Program-made: the position numbers and the translations under genes
The notes under the pieces: model-generated
Database searches by the model: none
Seen by the model: only the letters and a program-made list of their open reading frames with translations
Told to the model about the DNA's origin: nothing
Source of the DNA: JABDMH01 sp965223165
GTDB lineage: Bacteria > Bacteroidota > Bacteroidia > Chitinophagales > Saprospiraceae
DNA: 64,000 nucleotides
Reading direction: 5' to 3'
NCBI GenBank assembly: GCA_965223165.1
Contig: CBDCVQ010000020.1
Location: forward strand, 1-64,000
In this document: piece after piece, positions 44,703 to 54,443 of the stretch
Layout: each line of letters begins with the position of its first letter
Position numbering within the stretch: position 1 is the stretch's first letter

Positions 44703-45764
44703 CACCCTTTACATAGATCGACTGCTTTAAGGTACATTTATAAATCCATGGAAAATCCGTTTTTGTCTGACAAAGATGCCCTCGATCTGCTAGTCCGAAA
44801 GTCGTTGATCGGACATCAAGAATCCGATGCTTGGCAGGCGCACCAGCAGACCGACCAAATTTCCATCTTTTGGGAAATTCGAACCCTTTTTGTACTAGGC
44901 ATGGCCATGCTCGTCGGTGCTGCCGGCCGGCTGATCTACGATCATTTCTTCGATGCGTTGCATGAAGTACTGATACTTTTATTGGTCGTGCTGACCATGC
45001 TTGCTTTTCGCTATTGCTGGCAGCACTCCGATGGTTTTTCTCGCAAGCAGACAGCAGAAGAAAAGCCTGTATTCTTTGGGATTATTCTCCTCACTGCCAC
45101 TACCGCATTTGCGGTATTAGAGGGATATGTACAATTTCGCTATCAACTATTTGGTAGATATGCTGACCTGTTGATTGTTGCCACGTTGGTGTATCTCTGG
45201 TCGGCCTATTACTTTGATGACCGAAACGTACTGGTCAAAGGCTTGATCGCCCTGGCGGCCTGGCTAGCCATCGATTACCGCACACTGGATGTGGAGCATC
45301 TAGCCGACACCTTTGCGCCGGCACCCGTCTCTGCATCCATTGGACTCGGTGTGACGTTGGTGGCCTTAGGACTGGTCTCTGCCAAACTGGACATCAAGGC
45401 TCACTTCAAAAATCGATATCTCCTTTTTGCCACCCACCTGGTCTTGGTGGCCCTCTGCGGTGCCATCATCCATGACAAAGAGGGTGACAATTTGATTCAC
45501 TACATCCTCCTGGCTGTTTTCTGGGTGCTCTTTCAAGTCATCGGCGCCACCCAGAAGATCAGATCCATCGAATTCTTTGCGCTGATATATTTGTATATCG
45601 GGGCCCTACTCTTTGTATCGAAATACTTAAGGGAACCTCCGACAACCTGTCTTATGCTAAAAAAAATGAGTAAAGCCTATATTTCGGGAAACTTAGCAAG
45701 GCCTGCCTAGAGGCATTGCCATGTGATTGATGAATGAGGGCAAGGCAGATCGCATATTTTTTTG

Positions 45765-47303
45765 GTAACTACTCAGTAGGTTTTAGGACAATGTGAGGAT
45801 CTATCAAGGCCTCAAATGGATGGATACCTTGTTTGATTGCGGAGTCAACGATGGTTCCTAAGATTGCGAATCGTCTCGCTCCATGATAAGATCTAAAGGT
45901 GCCGGATATTTTGTTTTTAAGTTTGATCATTCGGATGGCTCTTTCGCTGTGATTGTTGTCGGGCATTACACCACGGTCATATAGGCATATGGTGATAGAT
46001 TTTCGTAGCCTAATAAGTCGATCTCTCAGGGTTCTGACCTTTTTATGTGATCGAAGCAGTGGACTAGATAGAATCTGGTCCAACTGTTCTTCGACGGCCT
46101 CCTTGCGGTTGGTCGGTATTCTGGACAGTCGGCACAAGCGGAAGATCTCCTGTAGTATGCCATCTAATTTTGTAGCCCACCTAGATCCATGGAATTCTTT
46201 GAGCCCTTGGCATTCTCTACGTATATGTGCCAAGCATATCTGATGTCCCTTTGACTGGGTGTTTAAATGTGTTTTCCAACAATCACTGATCAATACTGCC
46301 TTCTTGAATCCATCCGGGAATAGCGCCTTACTGGTCTGTGACCCCCGATTATTCGATATATGAAACAGGCTGTACCTGCTGGTTACCCACGTCCATATCC
46401 AATTCTTCTTACCCTCTACACTCACACCACTTTCATCCACTCCTACCGATTTACTTTGCCTTATCTGCTCTATTATCTGTCCATAGGACTCTGTGCATTC
46501 CTTTGCTTTTGCCTTCATTATGTTATCCACTGTCCCCTCACTTGCCTTGCGACCAAACAACACCTCTAAGGTCTCTACTAATCTGCGATAGGGCAGCATC
46601 TGCCGTACCGACAAATACACCACTAAATTCTTCCATCTTCGCCCATACCTCACCACCGGTCCCCCCTGCAAATCCCCTTCATACTCTGATCTACTCCATT
46701 GTTCACATTGATCGCACTGTTTGGCCCACCTCCTGTGTTCTACTACTTCTAAATCTAGTGGCGGTATATCCCATATTTGCTTGCGTTCTATCACTTCTCC
46801 TTCCACCTGCGTCAGATCAGATGCGCAATGACTACATTGTTTCACCTCGTAATCCTTATACCTGTCCACCGATTCACTCAGTTCCAAGGTCGTTCCTTTG
46901 TGACCCGGCTGCCCTCCCTTCCTGCGCTTACTCTTTGTCCGTAGCGATCTGGTCCTTCTCTTTTCTGACTGCTTATCCCTTGAGGGTGGCAATGACGTAT
47001 TCCTACTATTTTTTCCCCGCAAAATCTCTATCTCTTTCTCCAGCAATGCCATCCGCTCCATTAGCGACAACACTAAGTCTATTAGTTGCTCTCGCGATAA
47101 ACGTTCTAATTCTTTTCGATCTATCATACATATGCAAATATCGCATATGTATCTTATACAATTCCAGCCATCTTCAAACAATTATCAACTATTTCTCAAC
47201 AACTGTGGATAAACCTTCTGATTTTCCACTTCTCCTCGAAATCTTCCTGTCCAAATGTGGATAACTTTTTAATTTTTCTAATTCTACCCTGCTGAGTAGT
47301 TAC
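45765..47303 (-). mobile_element. IS66-type insertion sequence inside the IS5-type element
   Basis: The ends are GTAACTACTCAGTAGG (left) and, read inward from the right, GTAACTACTCAGCAGG. The flanks are a perfect 8-bp duplication TTTTTTTG (45757-45764 and 47304-47311), the length expected for IS66. The 1539-bp element has only a TnpC-type transposase gene, without tnpA or tnpB, as in the ISBst12-like subgroup. Confidence 0.92.
45769..47127 (-). CDS. IS66-family transposase (TnpC)
   Basis: This 452-residue TnpC starts at the ATG at 47127 (MIDRKELERLSREQLIDLVL). It has an N-terminal leucine-zipper-like coiled coil, the SRNTSLPPSRDKQ segment, a KGGQPGHKG linker, and a zinc-finger region with CSHC and CDQC pairs. 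The DDE domain carries SVGVDESGVSVEGKKNW, VLISDCWKTH and the C-terminal acidic residue in DNNHSERAIRMIKL. All acidic catalytic positions are present. The stop codon lies 4 bp inside the left end. It appears complete. Confidence 0.95.
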   Translation of the reverse strand: MIDRKELERLSREQLIDLVLSLMERMALLEKEIEILRGKNSRNTSLPPSRDKQSEKRRTRSLRTKSKRRKGGQPGHKGTTLELSESVDRYKDYEVKQCSHCASDLTQVEGEVIERKQIWDIPPLDLEVVEHRRWAKQCDQCEQWSRSEYEGDLQGGPVVRYGRRWKNLVVYLSVRQMLPYRRLVETLEVLFGRKASEGTVDNIMKAKAKECTESYGQIIEQIRQSKSVGVDESGVSVEGKKNWIWTWVTSRYSLFHISNNRGSQTSKALFPDGFKKAVLISDCWKTHLNTQSKGHQICLAHIRRECQGLKEFHGSRWATKLDGILQEIFRLCRLSRIPTNRKEAVEEQLDQILSSPLLRSHKKVRTLRDRLIRLRKSITICLYDRGVMPDNNHSERAIRMIKLKNKISGTFRSYHGARRFAILGTIVDSAIKQGIHPFEALIDPHIVLKPTE

Positions 47304-47367
47304 TTTTTTTGATTCTAGCTGTAGAATATTCCTTTTTTTGCTGATTTTTCATCTGTTTTCAACCTTT

Positions 47368-48384
47368 CTATCCCGACATCGATTGTAGATATACTCTTCT
47401 ACGCAGGTTATAGCAGATGTTCATCATCGTGATTGCTGCGGTATTTCGAATCATTCCTATTTGTTGGACCATCACCCGCCCCATTTGCTGATGCATATCG
47501 CCAAATACGTGTTCTACACGGGCACGTATCTTTGATTTCCTTGTATTGATGTCTTTGTCCTTTTCGGCCAGCGGTTTATTACGATATCCCTTGAGATGAA
47601 CTCTGCTCGTTATCTTTCTACGTTTTAGCTCCTCTTCTGTCTTTTTACTGCGATAGGCAGAGTCAGCATATAACTCATGGCCGCTGTCACTGTCCTCAAG
47701 CAGATGATCCAACATCTGAGAGTCGTGCACGCTCGCCGTGCTTACTTCGAAGTTCGTGATCAGTTTACTGCCCTTGTCCACCTTGATATGATTCTTGTAC
47801 CCAAAGCGACTCTGCTTGTCCTTGTTAGTCCAGCTTGCATCGGTGTCCTTTTGACGTGACTTATTCTCCGACCACTCTTCCGGTTTCTTGCCAGCCTTGA
47901 TCCGAGCATTCTCATCTCGACTATTACGCTGTTTGGGTGCATCTACTATGCTGGCATCCACTATCGATCCGTTATTCATTATCAATCCCTGTTTCCCGAG
48001 TTCATCTCTAAGCCTGATAAATATCTGATCGATCACCCCTGCCTGCACCACCGCCTCGTTGAAATCCCAAAACGTATTTGCATCTGGAACTTTATCTCCA
48101 AGGCTAATGCCCAAAAACCGCTGAAAACTAAGCCTGTCTTTGATGTGAAACTCCAGCTTCTCAAAAGACAGATCATACATTGATCGCAGAATCAATGCCT
48201 TTAGCATCATTATCTTGTCAAATGACGGCCTGCCTCCCTTCTTAGGGTCCTTCTTCCTAAATACGCTCTCAACCAGCTCTCTATAGCTCTCAAAATCACT
48301 GTACTTAGCCAACTTCTCCAATGGATCTCCCATTTTTGAAAGCTCTTCCAACCGAAATTCCTCATCAAATAATGTAGATTTCAT
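47368..48384 (-). CDS. IS5-family transposase
   Basis: This 338-residue transposase starts at the ATG at 48384; a GTG six codons upstream is an alternative. It has an N-terminal DUF772 domain (RPSFDKIMMLKALILRSMYD) and a DDE domain. The acidic residues lie in GSIVDASIVDAPKQR, ELYADSAYRSKKT and RARVEHVFGDM. No frameshift is visible. The gene lies to the right of the inserted IS66-type element and is transcribed towards it. Confidence 0.94.
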   Translation of the reverse strand: MKSTLFDEEFRLEELSKMGDPLEKLAKYSDFESYRELVESVFRKKDPKKGGRPSFDKIMMLKALILRSMYDLSFEKLEFHIKDRLSFQRFLGISLGDKVPDANTFWDFNEAVVQAGVIDQIFIRLRDELGKQGLIMNNGSIVDASIVDAPKQRNSRDENARIKAGKKPEEWSENKSRQKDTDASWTNKDKQSRFGYKNHIKVDKGSKLITNFEVSTASVHDSQMLDHLLEDSDSGHELYADSAYRSKKTEEELKRRKITSRVHLKGYRNKPLAEKDKDINTRKSKIRARVEHVFGDMHQQMGRVMVQQIGMIRNTAAITMMNICYNLRRRVYLQSMSG

Positions 48385-48527
48385 CTCGCATTCTTTGCTC
48401 ACTACAAATTAAGAAATTTCATAAGGTTTCCGGAGGTACCCTTAAGCATTAAGGATGAGGGAGTGGCCATTTATCTCGTTATCTCGGGTATTGCCCTAGT
48501 GCTGTACCTGATCAATCGCGCTCGCCG

Positions 48528-49613
48528 ATGAATGCCTATCCCAAACAGGCCATGGTGGCAGGCACGCTGCGCCGATTCGCGCAATCTTTGGAGAACGCGG
48601 AAGTGATCGATGCCGACACCCATGCGCAAATGAAACCGCAGTTGACTGCGGGATCCTTTTCACCGGGACCTTACTTTCGGATTCTGCTGACCGGTGCCAT
48701 TTTTATGGCTGCCCTAGGATTGGTCCTGCTGCTCGACCATTGGAAGATTGTCCAGGATGACGACCCGTATGGGTATCTGACGCTCACACTGATCTACTGG
48801 GTCAGTGCGGAGGTGGTGATCCGGGCCTTTCACTTGTATCACTCGGGCATTGAGGATGGTCTTTTGGCCGCCTCCACGCTCTGTCTCCTCATCACTTTAT
48901 TTAGCGTCTACAAGGCGGATACCCCGGATCAGCTAGCGAGCAGGTTTGCTATCCTGACGCTGGTGCAAGGGCTATTTGTTCTGCGATATCGGATGATGCT
49001 TTTTCTTTACGGTACGCTGGTGGCGTCGTTACTTACGCTGTATTATTTCCTCGCCTCTCAGTGGGGTGACAATTATTTGTTTCCCTTTGTGCTCAGCTCT
49101 TTTTGTCTACTCCCCTATGTCCTGGGTCGACGCATGCAAAATACTGGCAACCTGGTCACCAAACCACTGGCGCGCCAGATGACTGTCACCTCGCTTCTTT
49201 TGGCCTTTGCATTCATCAATCCGTATTTTATTCTCCAGGTCACCAAGGAGGGTGGTGTGACATCCGCAGATAGGTTTCCCCTCTTTCCGATCTGCCTGGG
49301 GATCACTGTACTAGTGCCGATGCTATGCTTGCGATACGCCTGTCGTCGGCGTCGGCGACTTTTTCTGAATATCGCCATGGGATACCTGCTGATCGCGATC
49401 CTGACCCTGTGGTTTTTTTATCTCCAAGAATGTAATCAAAATCTGCTGGCCTTATTGGGGGGAGCGGCCCTGGCCATCATTGCTCTATTCCTGCATCGGC
49501 GCCTCAAATCTCCGAAGGAGGGATTTGTATCCTTTCGCATCCCTAGTCAGGAAGATTTCGAAATTTTTGGCTCCGTGATGAAGTGGACGAAGAGGATGCG
49601 ATTGCAAAAGTAG
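48528..49613 (+). CDS. Polytopic membrane protein, DUF2157/DUF4401-like
   Basis: This 361-residue integral membrane protein has eight to ten hydrophobic segments after a soluble N-terminal region of about 50 residues (VIDADTHAQMKPQL). Segments include FRILLTGAIFMAALGLVLLL, ILTLVQGLFVLRY and MGYLLIAILTLWFFYL. Its ATG overlaps the native stop codon of the disrupted upstream gene (ATGA), so the two formed an operon with coupled translation. The insertion sequences upstream may impair its expression. The function is unknown; paired genes of this kind are common in Bacteroidota. It converges with the next gene. Confidence 0.75.
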   Translation: MNAYPKQAMVAGTLRRFAQSLENAEVIDADTHAQMKPQLTAGSFSPGPYFRILLTGAIFMAALGLVLLLDHWKIVQDDDPYGYLTLTLIYWVSAEVVIRAFHLYHSGIEDGLLAASTLCLLITLFSVYKADTPDQLASRFAILTLVQGLFVLRYRMMLFLYGTLVASLLTLYYFLASQWGDNYLFPFVLSSFCLLPYVLGRRMQNTGNLVTKPLARQMTVTSLLLAFAFINPYFILQVTKEGGVTSADRFPLFPICLGITVLVPMLCLRYACRRRRRLFLNIAMGYLLIAILTLWFFYLQECNQNLLALLGGAALAIIALFLHRRLKSPKEGFVSFRIPSQEDFEIFGSVMKWTKRMRLQK

Positions 49614-49639
49614 TGCAGCAAAAAAGACCTTTTTATCGC

Positions 49640-51100
49640 TCACCGCCCAGCCATTTTACACACTTTTTTGGCAACGGTGCCCCGGTCCGTCTGCACGATC
49701 AGAAAATAAATGCCTTCGACCAACCCGCCCAGGTCAAGCGTTCTTCTGCCAAAGGCACGGCCTCCCTCTAAATACCTAACACCCTGCTGATCTACGATCT
49801 GCCAGCCCTTGACAGATAGACCGTTCTCTGGCTCCAAGAAAACCTTGTCCCTTGTGGGATTGGGATATACTTTAAGCGCGGATGCGCCAACGTCGTGCAC
49901 CCGCGTGACGGGTTCTACCGTAAATGGAAAGGTCTCCTCGCACCCGATTTTGTTGATTACGGTCACGCTATAATCTCCGGCCTCCAGCTCCGTTATAAAA
50001 TCAGTATCCACGGCCCCATTGCTCCATTTGATCGAACGCCATCCGTGCTCGGCTACCAATCGGCAGGTACCCGCACCATGGGAAATTTCCAACATGGGCG
50101 CCACGTACTCGGGATTGATCAAGAGCACCGCATACGTGTATGATCGCGGGCCCTCGCTCGTACCGATATTTGACACTTCCACCTCCATCCAGACATCCGT
50201 GCCATTGATCTCTGCCGTGGTCTGAGCACGGTCGGGCACCCACACGATGCTATTGTCACCAAATCCCTGGGACAGAGGTTCGATCCGGAGCGCCACGGTG
50301 TCCCCTCGTTCATTCCACATGCGCACATTAGCCGCACGAAAGTCCGCCCCATGCTTCGAAAAGGACCATCTGGGATAATTCAGGGCTTTCGGAACATAAC
50401 CCGGCGGCGGATAGGCCGTAAATTCAGGGATGCTGTCTGGTATACCATGGTCGCCGATGACCCACAGGGCCGTACCCACATCGGTAGATCCAAAGCCAAA
50501 GGTCGACGCCCGGTGATACACGATCCAGCGACGATGGCCCACAGCTGAGTTATGGCTGCCCCCGTCCGCCATGTACTGTGGGATGGCTCCAGATCCCAAC
50601 CTCCCCCGACTTAAGTTGGATCTGCCGGCGCTCAGTGCACCATCTTTCGTGTAGCAACTCCAAGTCGTGTCAGGCCCGTGACTCAGCTTATTGTTGGCCT
50701 TCATCATCAGCGCCGCTTCCTGACACTTGCGATTTTTACTCGTATCCCAACGGATATGGTCCTCCACGCCCACCAGTCGACGGAAGTAGTTGACCCGTTG
50801 CAAGGTCTTGTCAAGTGTCACCGCTGAGATAGTACCCGCCTCACAATGCTCCACATTGCCTGTCCAGCCCAGCTCCGAAGAGCTAGTACCGGCCTCGACA
50901 TAATTCGCAAAGAAATCCTCAAGAAAAGCCATCCGATCGCAGCTGATCGATGGTGCCGACCGCGGGATGAGGGACCTGCCCTCGGGCAGCAAGTTTGGGT
51001 CCTTAGGCTGGGCAGATAATGAAATCGTACCCATCAGCAGCATCCCACATATCAGAGCGAGAAGGCGCAGTCGATCGAAAAAGAGCAGTGTCTGGGTCAA
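49640..51100 (-). CDS. T9SS-exported CAP-domain (SCP-like) protein
   Basis: This 486-residue secreted protein starts at TTG 51100; an in-frame stop lies just upstream and no ATG gives a full signal peptide. The leader is TQTLLFFDRLRLLALICGMLL, ending SLSAQP. A CAP/SCP-like domain covers about 80-230, with LQRVNYFRRLVGV, HGPDTTWSCYTKDG and the AVGHRRWIVYH motif, which has His residues at CAP-typical sites. A middle part of beta strands leads to a SprB-like segment (WRSIKWSNGAVDTDFITELE) and the T9SS sorting domain from ALKVYPNPTRDKV. CAP proteins in bacteria are of mixed function; a peptidase or sterol- or lipid-binding role is not established. Confidence 0.85.
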   Translation of the reverse strand: MTQTLLFFDRLRLLALICGMLLMGTISLSAQPKDPNLLPEGRSLIPRSAPSISCDRMAFLEDFFANYVEAGTSSSELGWTGNVEHCEAGTISAVTLDKTLQRVNYFRRLVGVEDHIRWDTSKNRKCQEAALMMKANNKLSHGPDTTWSCYTKDGALSAGRSNLSRGRLGSGAIPQYMADGGSHNSAVGHRRWIVYHRASTFGFGSTDVGTALWVIGDHGIPDSIPEFTAYPPPGYVPKALNYPRWSFSKHGADFRAANVRMWNERGDTVALRIEPLSQGFGDNSIVWVPDRAQTTAEINGTDVWMEVEVSNIGTSEGPRSYTYAVLLINPEYVAPMLEISHGAGTCRLVAEHGWRSIKWSNGAVDTDFITELEAGDYSVTVINKIGCEETFPFTVEPVTRVHDVGASALKVYPNPTRDKVFLEPENGLSVKGWQIVDQQGVRYLEGGRAFGRRTLDLGGLVEGIYFLIVQTDRGTVAKKVCKMAGR

Positions 51101-51438
51101 GGTCGTAGGAAATTAACTGTTAATGCAACGTGATTAGCTTACACAGCTACAGTTTTCATGCCATTTCTTACGACCCATCGGATGAGAGGGGAAAACGCGA
51201 AGGCCTAGGTCACTACCGCTATCCTAGCGTCGCCTAAACAGATCAGTCGGTCAAACCATTTTGCCATGGCCATGCGAGGAGGCAACGAAACGATGCTCCC
51301 CCCGTCTTCCCTTGAGTAAAACAATAACGTTCCATGCTCGGATGTTCGCTGCCCCACCTTCGAAATAATTCCAGTAAAAAAAATTAATTATCAAATAAGA
51401 ATAATTTGAATAATCTGAAAATTGTCTGACAAATGAAG
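51101..51438. other. Divergent AT-rich intergenic region
   Basis: This stretch of about 340 bp lies between the CAP-domain gene and the MuiA-like gene. The right part is strongly AT-rich and likely holds the promoter of the latter. No small gene was identified. Confidence 0.5.
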
Positions 51439-51469
51439 ATCTCGTTTCGTTATCAAAATAAAACGAGAT
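51439..51469 (+). promoter_or_regulatory. Hairpin covering the start codon of the MuiA-like gene
   Basis: ATCTCGTTT (51439-51447) and AAACGAGAT (51461-51469) are perfect 9-bp complements with a 13-base loop. The second arm includes the first two bases of the ATG at 51468, so the stem could hide the start codon. No Shine-Dalgarno is present. Confidence 0.55.
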
Positions 51470-53324
51470 GAAATTATTGATCCCCCTACTCGTCGCTTGC
51501 ACCCCTCTATGGGGCCCCACCCAGGAGCCTCTCGAAACCGAATTGGTCACCGACATCGACAGGGTCACGGTGTTTCTACAAAGCGCTCAAATCACGAGAA
51601 AAGGCACGGTCACGGTTCCTGCCGGACGGTCCCGACTGGTACTAAAATCTCTCTCGCCCCACCTTGACCAGAAAAGCATAAAAGTGGAGGCCGAGGGCGA
51701 CTTTACCCTGCTGTCCATCCAATATCGAAATAATTTTCTGCACACGCAGTCAAGAACCATGCAGGCCGACAGTCTACGCCATAAACTGGCCAACCTAAAA
51801 TGGGAAATACTACAAGCGGAAGCCAGGTCAGAAACCCTGGAGGAAAAAGCCCGCCTGCTGACCAGCAATCGGAGACTGGCAGGCGATAAAAATTCCATCG
51901 CTTCCGGCGAATTGCAGCGGGCACTCATCTTCTTCGAAGAGCAGTTTTCTAAAATTAAATCGGAAAATATCACGATCCAACGGCAAATCGATAGCCTTTC
52001 GAAGAGGGAGGAAAGGGTGACAAAGCAAATGCACCTGCTTCTCCATCAAGAAGAGCTACCCTATAGCGAAATCGTGGTCGTGGTCGAAGCCGACCATAGT
52101 ACGGAGGCACAATTTGAGGTCCGGTATTTGGTGAGCAACGCCGGCTGGTTTCCCACCTATGATCTTCGGGTATCTTCCGTGGAGGAACCCATCCTACTAA
52201 ACTACAAAGCGGAGGTACACCAAAATACGGGTGTAGACTGGAATGACGTCAGGCTCAGATTTTCCAACGCCGTGCCCAGCACCACCGGCATGGCGCCCAA
52301 GCTCAGCCGATGGGATCTGAACTTTAGAAGGAATACGGTCTACCGCGCCAATGTCAATCCGGCCATGGATCGAAGGAAAGTCACCGGCCGGGTATTCGAC
52401 GAAGCTGGCGTGCCCTTGATCGGTGCCAGCGTGCATGTCAAAGGGACTACCCTGGGCACGGTCACAGACTTTGATGGCAATTATGCGCTGACGGTGCCCC
52501 ACGAAGGTGCCGAGCTAGTGGTCTCCTATGCAGGCTACGAAGAAGTGACCATGCCTGTCCACTCCTCCAGCCTCAACCTGACCCTGCCACCACGGGAGGG
52601 CCTTGACGAGGTGGTGGTCGCCGGACTAGCCGTGGCAGGTAGGGTCAGTGGGGTCCATATACAGGAAGCTCGGAGCAGAGAGGTAAAGCGAATCTCCACC
52701 ACGGTCATCGAAAATCAAACGACGGTAGAATTTGAAGTGGACCGCCCCTACACCATTCCCACGGATGGTCAGGTCCAGTCCATTGATGTGAAAGAACTTA
52801 AAATGCCCGCCCACTACGAGTACCATGCCGTGCCTAAACTTGACAAGGACGCATTCTTGATGGCCAAGATCCCGCACTGGGACCAGCATCACCTGCTAGA
52901 GGGTGAGGCCAACTTGTATTTCGAGGATGCCTATGTCGGACGGAGTGTACTGGAGGCCAAGATGCTTGTGGACACCCTCCGGATTTCTTTGGGGAGGGAT
53001 CGAAATATTGTTGTCGGTAGAAAGAGAAAAAATGAGTTTAGCCGAAAACGTACGGTTGGCACCAACCGGATCGACAGCAGAAGTTTTGAGATTATTGTAC
53101 GAAACAATAAATCGCAACATGCCAGCATTATGGTGCATGATCAGTTGCCCGTACCCGTCATCAATAACATACAAGTAGTCGCCAAAGAATTGAGCAGCGC
53201 CAAACTGGACGAAAAATCCGGGGCGCTTCGATGGGAGCTGACCCTCGCACCTGGACAGCAACAAACCATCGTATTCGAATACGCGGTGAAGTATCCGAAA
53301 AGAGAACAGGTGGTGCTGGAGTAA
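51468..53324 (+). CDS. MuiA-like DUF4139 protein with an inserted CarboxypepD_reg domain
   Basis: This 618-residue exported protein has a signal peptide (KLLIPLLVACTPLWG). The N-terminal DUF4140 domain (VTVFLQSAQITRKGTVTVPAG) is followed by a coiled coil at about 100-195. The DUF4139 domain begins VVVVVEADHSTEAQFEVRYL and continues to the C-terminus (TIVFEYAVKYP). At about residues 300-385 it is interrupted by a CarboxypepD_reg-like domain (VTGRVFDEAGVPLIGASVHV, then LGTVTDFDGNYAL) followed by LDEVVVAG, as in SusC-type TonB-dependent receptors. MuiA-like proteins are of unknown function despite the name. The inserted domain is the odd part. Confidence 0.88.
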   Translation: MKLLIPLLVACTPLWGPTQEPLETELVTDIDRVTVFLQSAQITRKGTVTVPAGRSRLVLKSLSPHLDQKSIKVEAEGDFTLLSIQYRNNFLHTQSRTMQADSLRHKLANLKWEILQAEARSETLEEKARLLTSNRRLAGDKNSIASGELQRALIFFEEQFSKIKSENITIQRQIDSLSKREERVTKQMHLLLHQEELPYSEIVVVVEADHSTEAQFEVRYLVSNAGWFPTYDLRVSSVEEPILLNYKAEVHQNTGVDWNDVRLRFSNAVPSTTGMAPKLSRWDLNFRRNTVYRANVNPAMDRRKVTGRVFDEAGVPLIGASVHVKGTTLGTVTDFDGNYALTVPHEGAELVVSYAGYEEVTMPVHSSSLNLTLPPREGLDEVVVAGLAVAGRVSGVHIQEARSREVKRISTTVIENQTTVEFEVDRPYTIPTDGQVQSIDVKELKMPAHYEYHAVPKLDKDAFLMAKIPHWDQHHLLEGEANLYFEDAYVGRSVLEAKMLVDTLRISLGRDRNIVVGRKRKNEFSRKRTVGTNRIDSRSFEIIVRNNKSQHASIMVHDQLPVPVINNIQVVAKELSSAKLDEKSGALRWELTLAPGQQQTIVFEYAVKYPKREQVVLE

Positions 53325-53543
53325 GCGTCTAGGCGATCAACGCTCCTACACCTTTCTAAAAATGACACCAAGCCAGCCAAAATTTGATTGGCCGTAGTTT
53401 CCTATTTTACGGCTTCCCAAGGTGCCAAAGCGTTGTTTTGACAATAGAGTGGGCAGACCGGCTCAAGGCCATGCCGGTCACGAACCCCTGCCCTCTCCCA
53501 AGGACGCACATTGCATTAGTACAAACCATAAAAAACACCACAA

Positions 53544-54299
53544 ATGATCATCTACGGAAGGAAAGCCAACCACATTGGCAGTTTCAAAGTAAATGGAACA
53601 CAATGCGCTCATTGCCACCAAGTAAGCACCCAAAGAGTATCGGTCTTTGGCCTCTACGCACACATCTTCTGGATACCATGTTTTCCCATGGGAAAAAAGG
53701 CGGTGGCCGAATGCATGCATTGCCTGAGGACGATAGAACGTCGAGATTTTACGCCAGAACTTGAAAGTGTATACACCGAGAACAAATCCTTGGCCAAGCG
53801 CCCCTACTGGCACTGGCTTGGGTTGGGTGTGTTTGTGACCCTAGTTGCCCTCATCGCAATCACCAGCGAAACGGCGGATGAGGATCCACGGAGGGCTTTG
53901 CTGCAAGCCGACCTTGAACAACTGACTGCCACTCCTTCCGCCACCGAAGATTCGCTATCGAGCACGTTGAAAACGTTCTTCACTGATTTTGCTAACCCGG
54001 CCATTAATCCGGAAGAATTTGAATTTATGAGCAGAACGGAGGGCGATCGTCTCCTTGTCCTAGCGAAAATTCCGGACCTGAAAAGAGTCGAGAGAGATGG
54101 CAGAGAAGAGGTATTGGAAATGATCGAAATGGTCATCGGCATATTTGATTCTCTGGAGGGAAAAGAGCAATATATCGGTGTGCACGGCAGATTTAACATG
54201 ATGATGATTAAGACCCCCACGGCCCAGGAGAATGGCAGGATCATCGTAGAAGATCCGATCTACGATTTTTACGGTGCGAGACCTCCCGCTACCCAATGA
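53544..54299 (+). CDS. Zinc-ribbon membrane protein
   Basis: This 251-residue protein has an N-terminal zinc ribbon with CAHCH (residues 21-25) and CMHC (57-60) pairs. A hydrophobic segment lies between them (GLYAHIFWIPCFPMG), and a transmembrane helix follows near 90-108 (LGLGVFVTLVALIAITS). The C-terminal 140 residues form a soluble domain of unknown fold with DGREEVLEMIEMVIGIFD. Similar zinc-ribbon leaders are found in several Bacteroidota membrane proteins of unknown role. No operon partner is clear. Confidence 0.65.
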   Translation: MIIYGRKANHIGSFKVNGTQCAHCHQVSTQRVSVFGLYAHIFWIPCFPMGKKAVAECMHCLRTIERRDFTPELESVYTENKSLAKRPYWHWLGLGVFVTLVALIAITSETADEDPRRALLQADLEQLTATPSATEDSLSSTLKTFFTDFANPAINPEEFEFMSRTEGDRLLVLAKIPDLKRVERDGREEVLEMIEMVIGIFDSLEGKEQYIGVHGRFNMMMIKTPTAQENGRIIVEDPIYDFYGARPPATQ

Positions 54300-54443
54300 C
54301 GTGAATATCAGGTGAGCGTACCACCTGCTCAGGACTGATACGTTAGCCAGGTGGCAGGAGTGAAGCGCGAACGGAGAAGAACAGGCATCCTCCGCCACAG
54401 GTTGCGAGCCAAGTATGGACCAAGCTTCAGAGCTGTGCCCTAA

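Larger units (their letters stand above)
45631..48441 (-). mobile_element. IS5-type insertion sequence, itself interrupted by an IS66-type element
   Basis: The left end starts GGGAACCTCCG and the right end, read inward, starts GGGTACCTCCG; both continue with AACCT. The flanking target duplication is TTAA (45627-45630 and 48442-48445), which fits the YTAR target of IS5 relatives. Without the inner IS66-type element and its 8-bp duplication, the element is about 1264 bp and holds one transposase gene. The inner element lies in the non-coding left part, so the IS5-type transposase is intact. Confidence 0.88.
44748..48531 (+). pseudogene. Membrane-protein gene disrupted by nested insertion sequences
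   Basis: The left part (44748-45630) encodes a polytopic membrane protein with about eight hydrophobic segments, similar in kind to DUF2157-like proteins. The right part (48446-48531) encodes the last 28 or so residues (SIKDEGVAIYLVISGIALV and LYLINRARR). Joining 45630 to 48446, after removing the element and one TTAA copy, gives an in-frame 322-residue protein with a new transmembrane helix at its end. The native TGA overlaps the ATG of the next gene (ATGA at 48528). As it stands, the protein ends in 15 or so residues from the insertion sequence at 45710. It may be partly functional, since only one helix is lost. Confidence 0.85.

Noticed and set aside
46338..47264. Plus-strand frame opposite the IS66 transposase
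   Set aside because: Antisense shadow with low-complexity hydrophobic composition.
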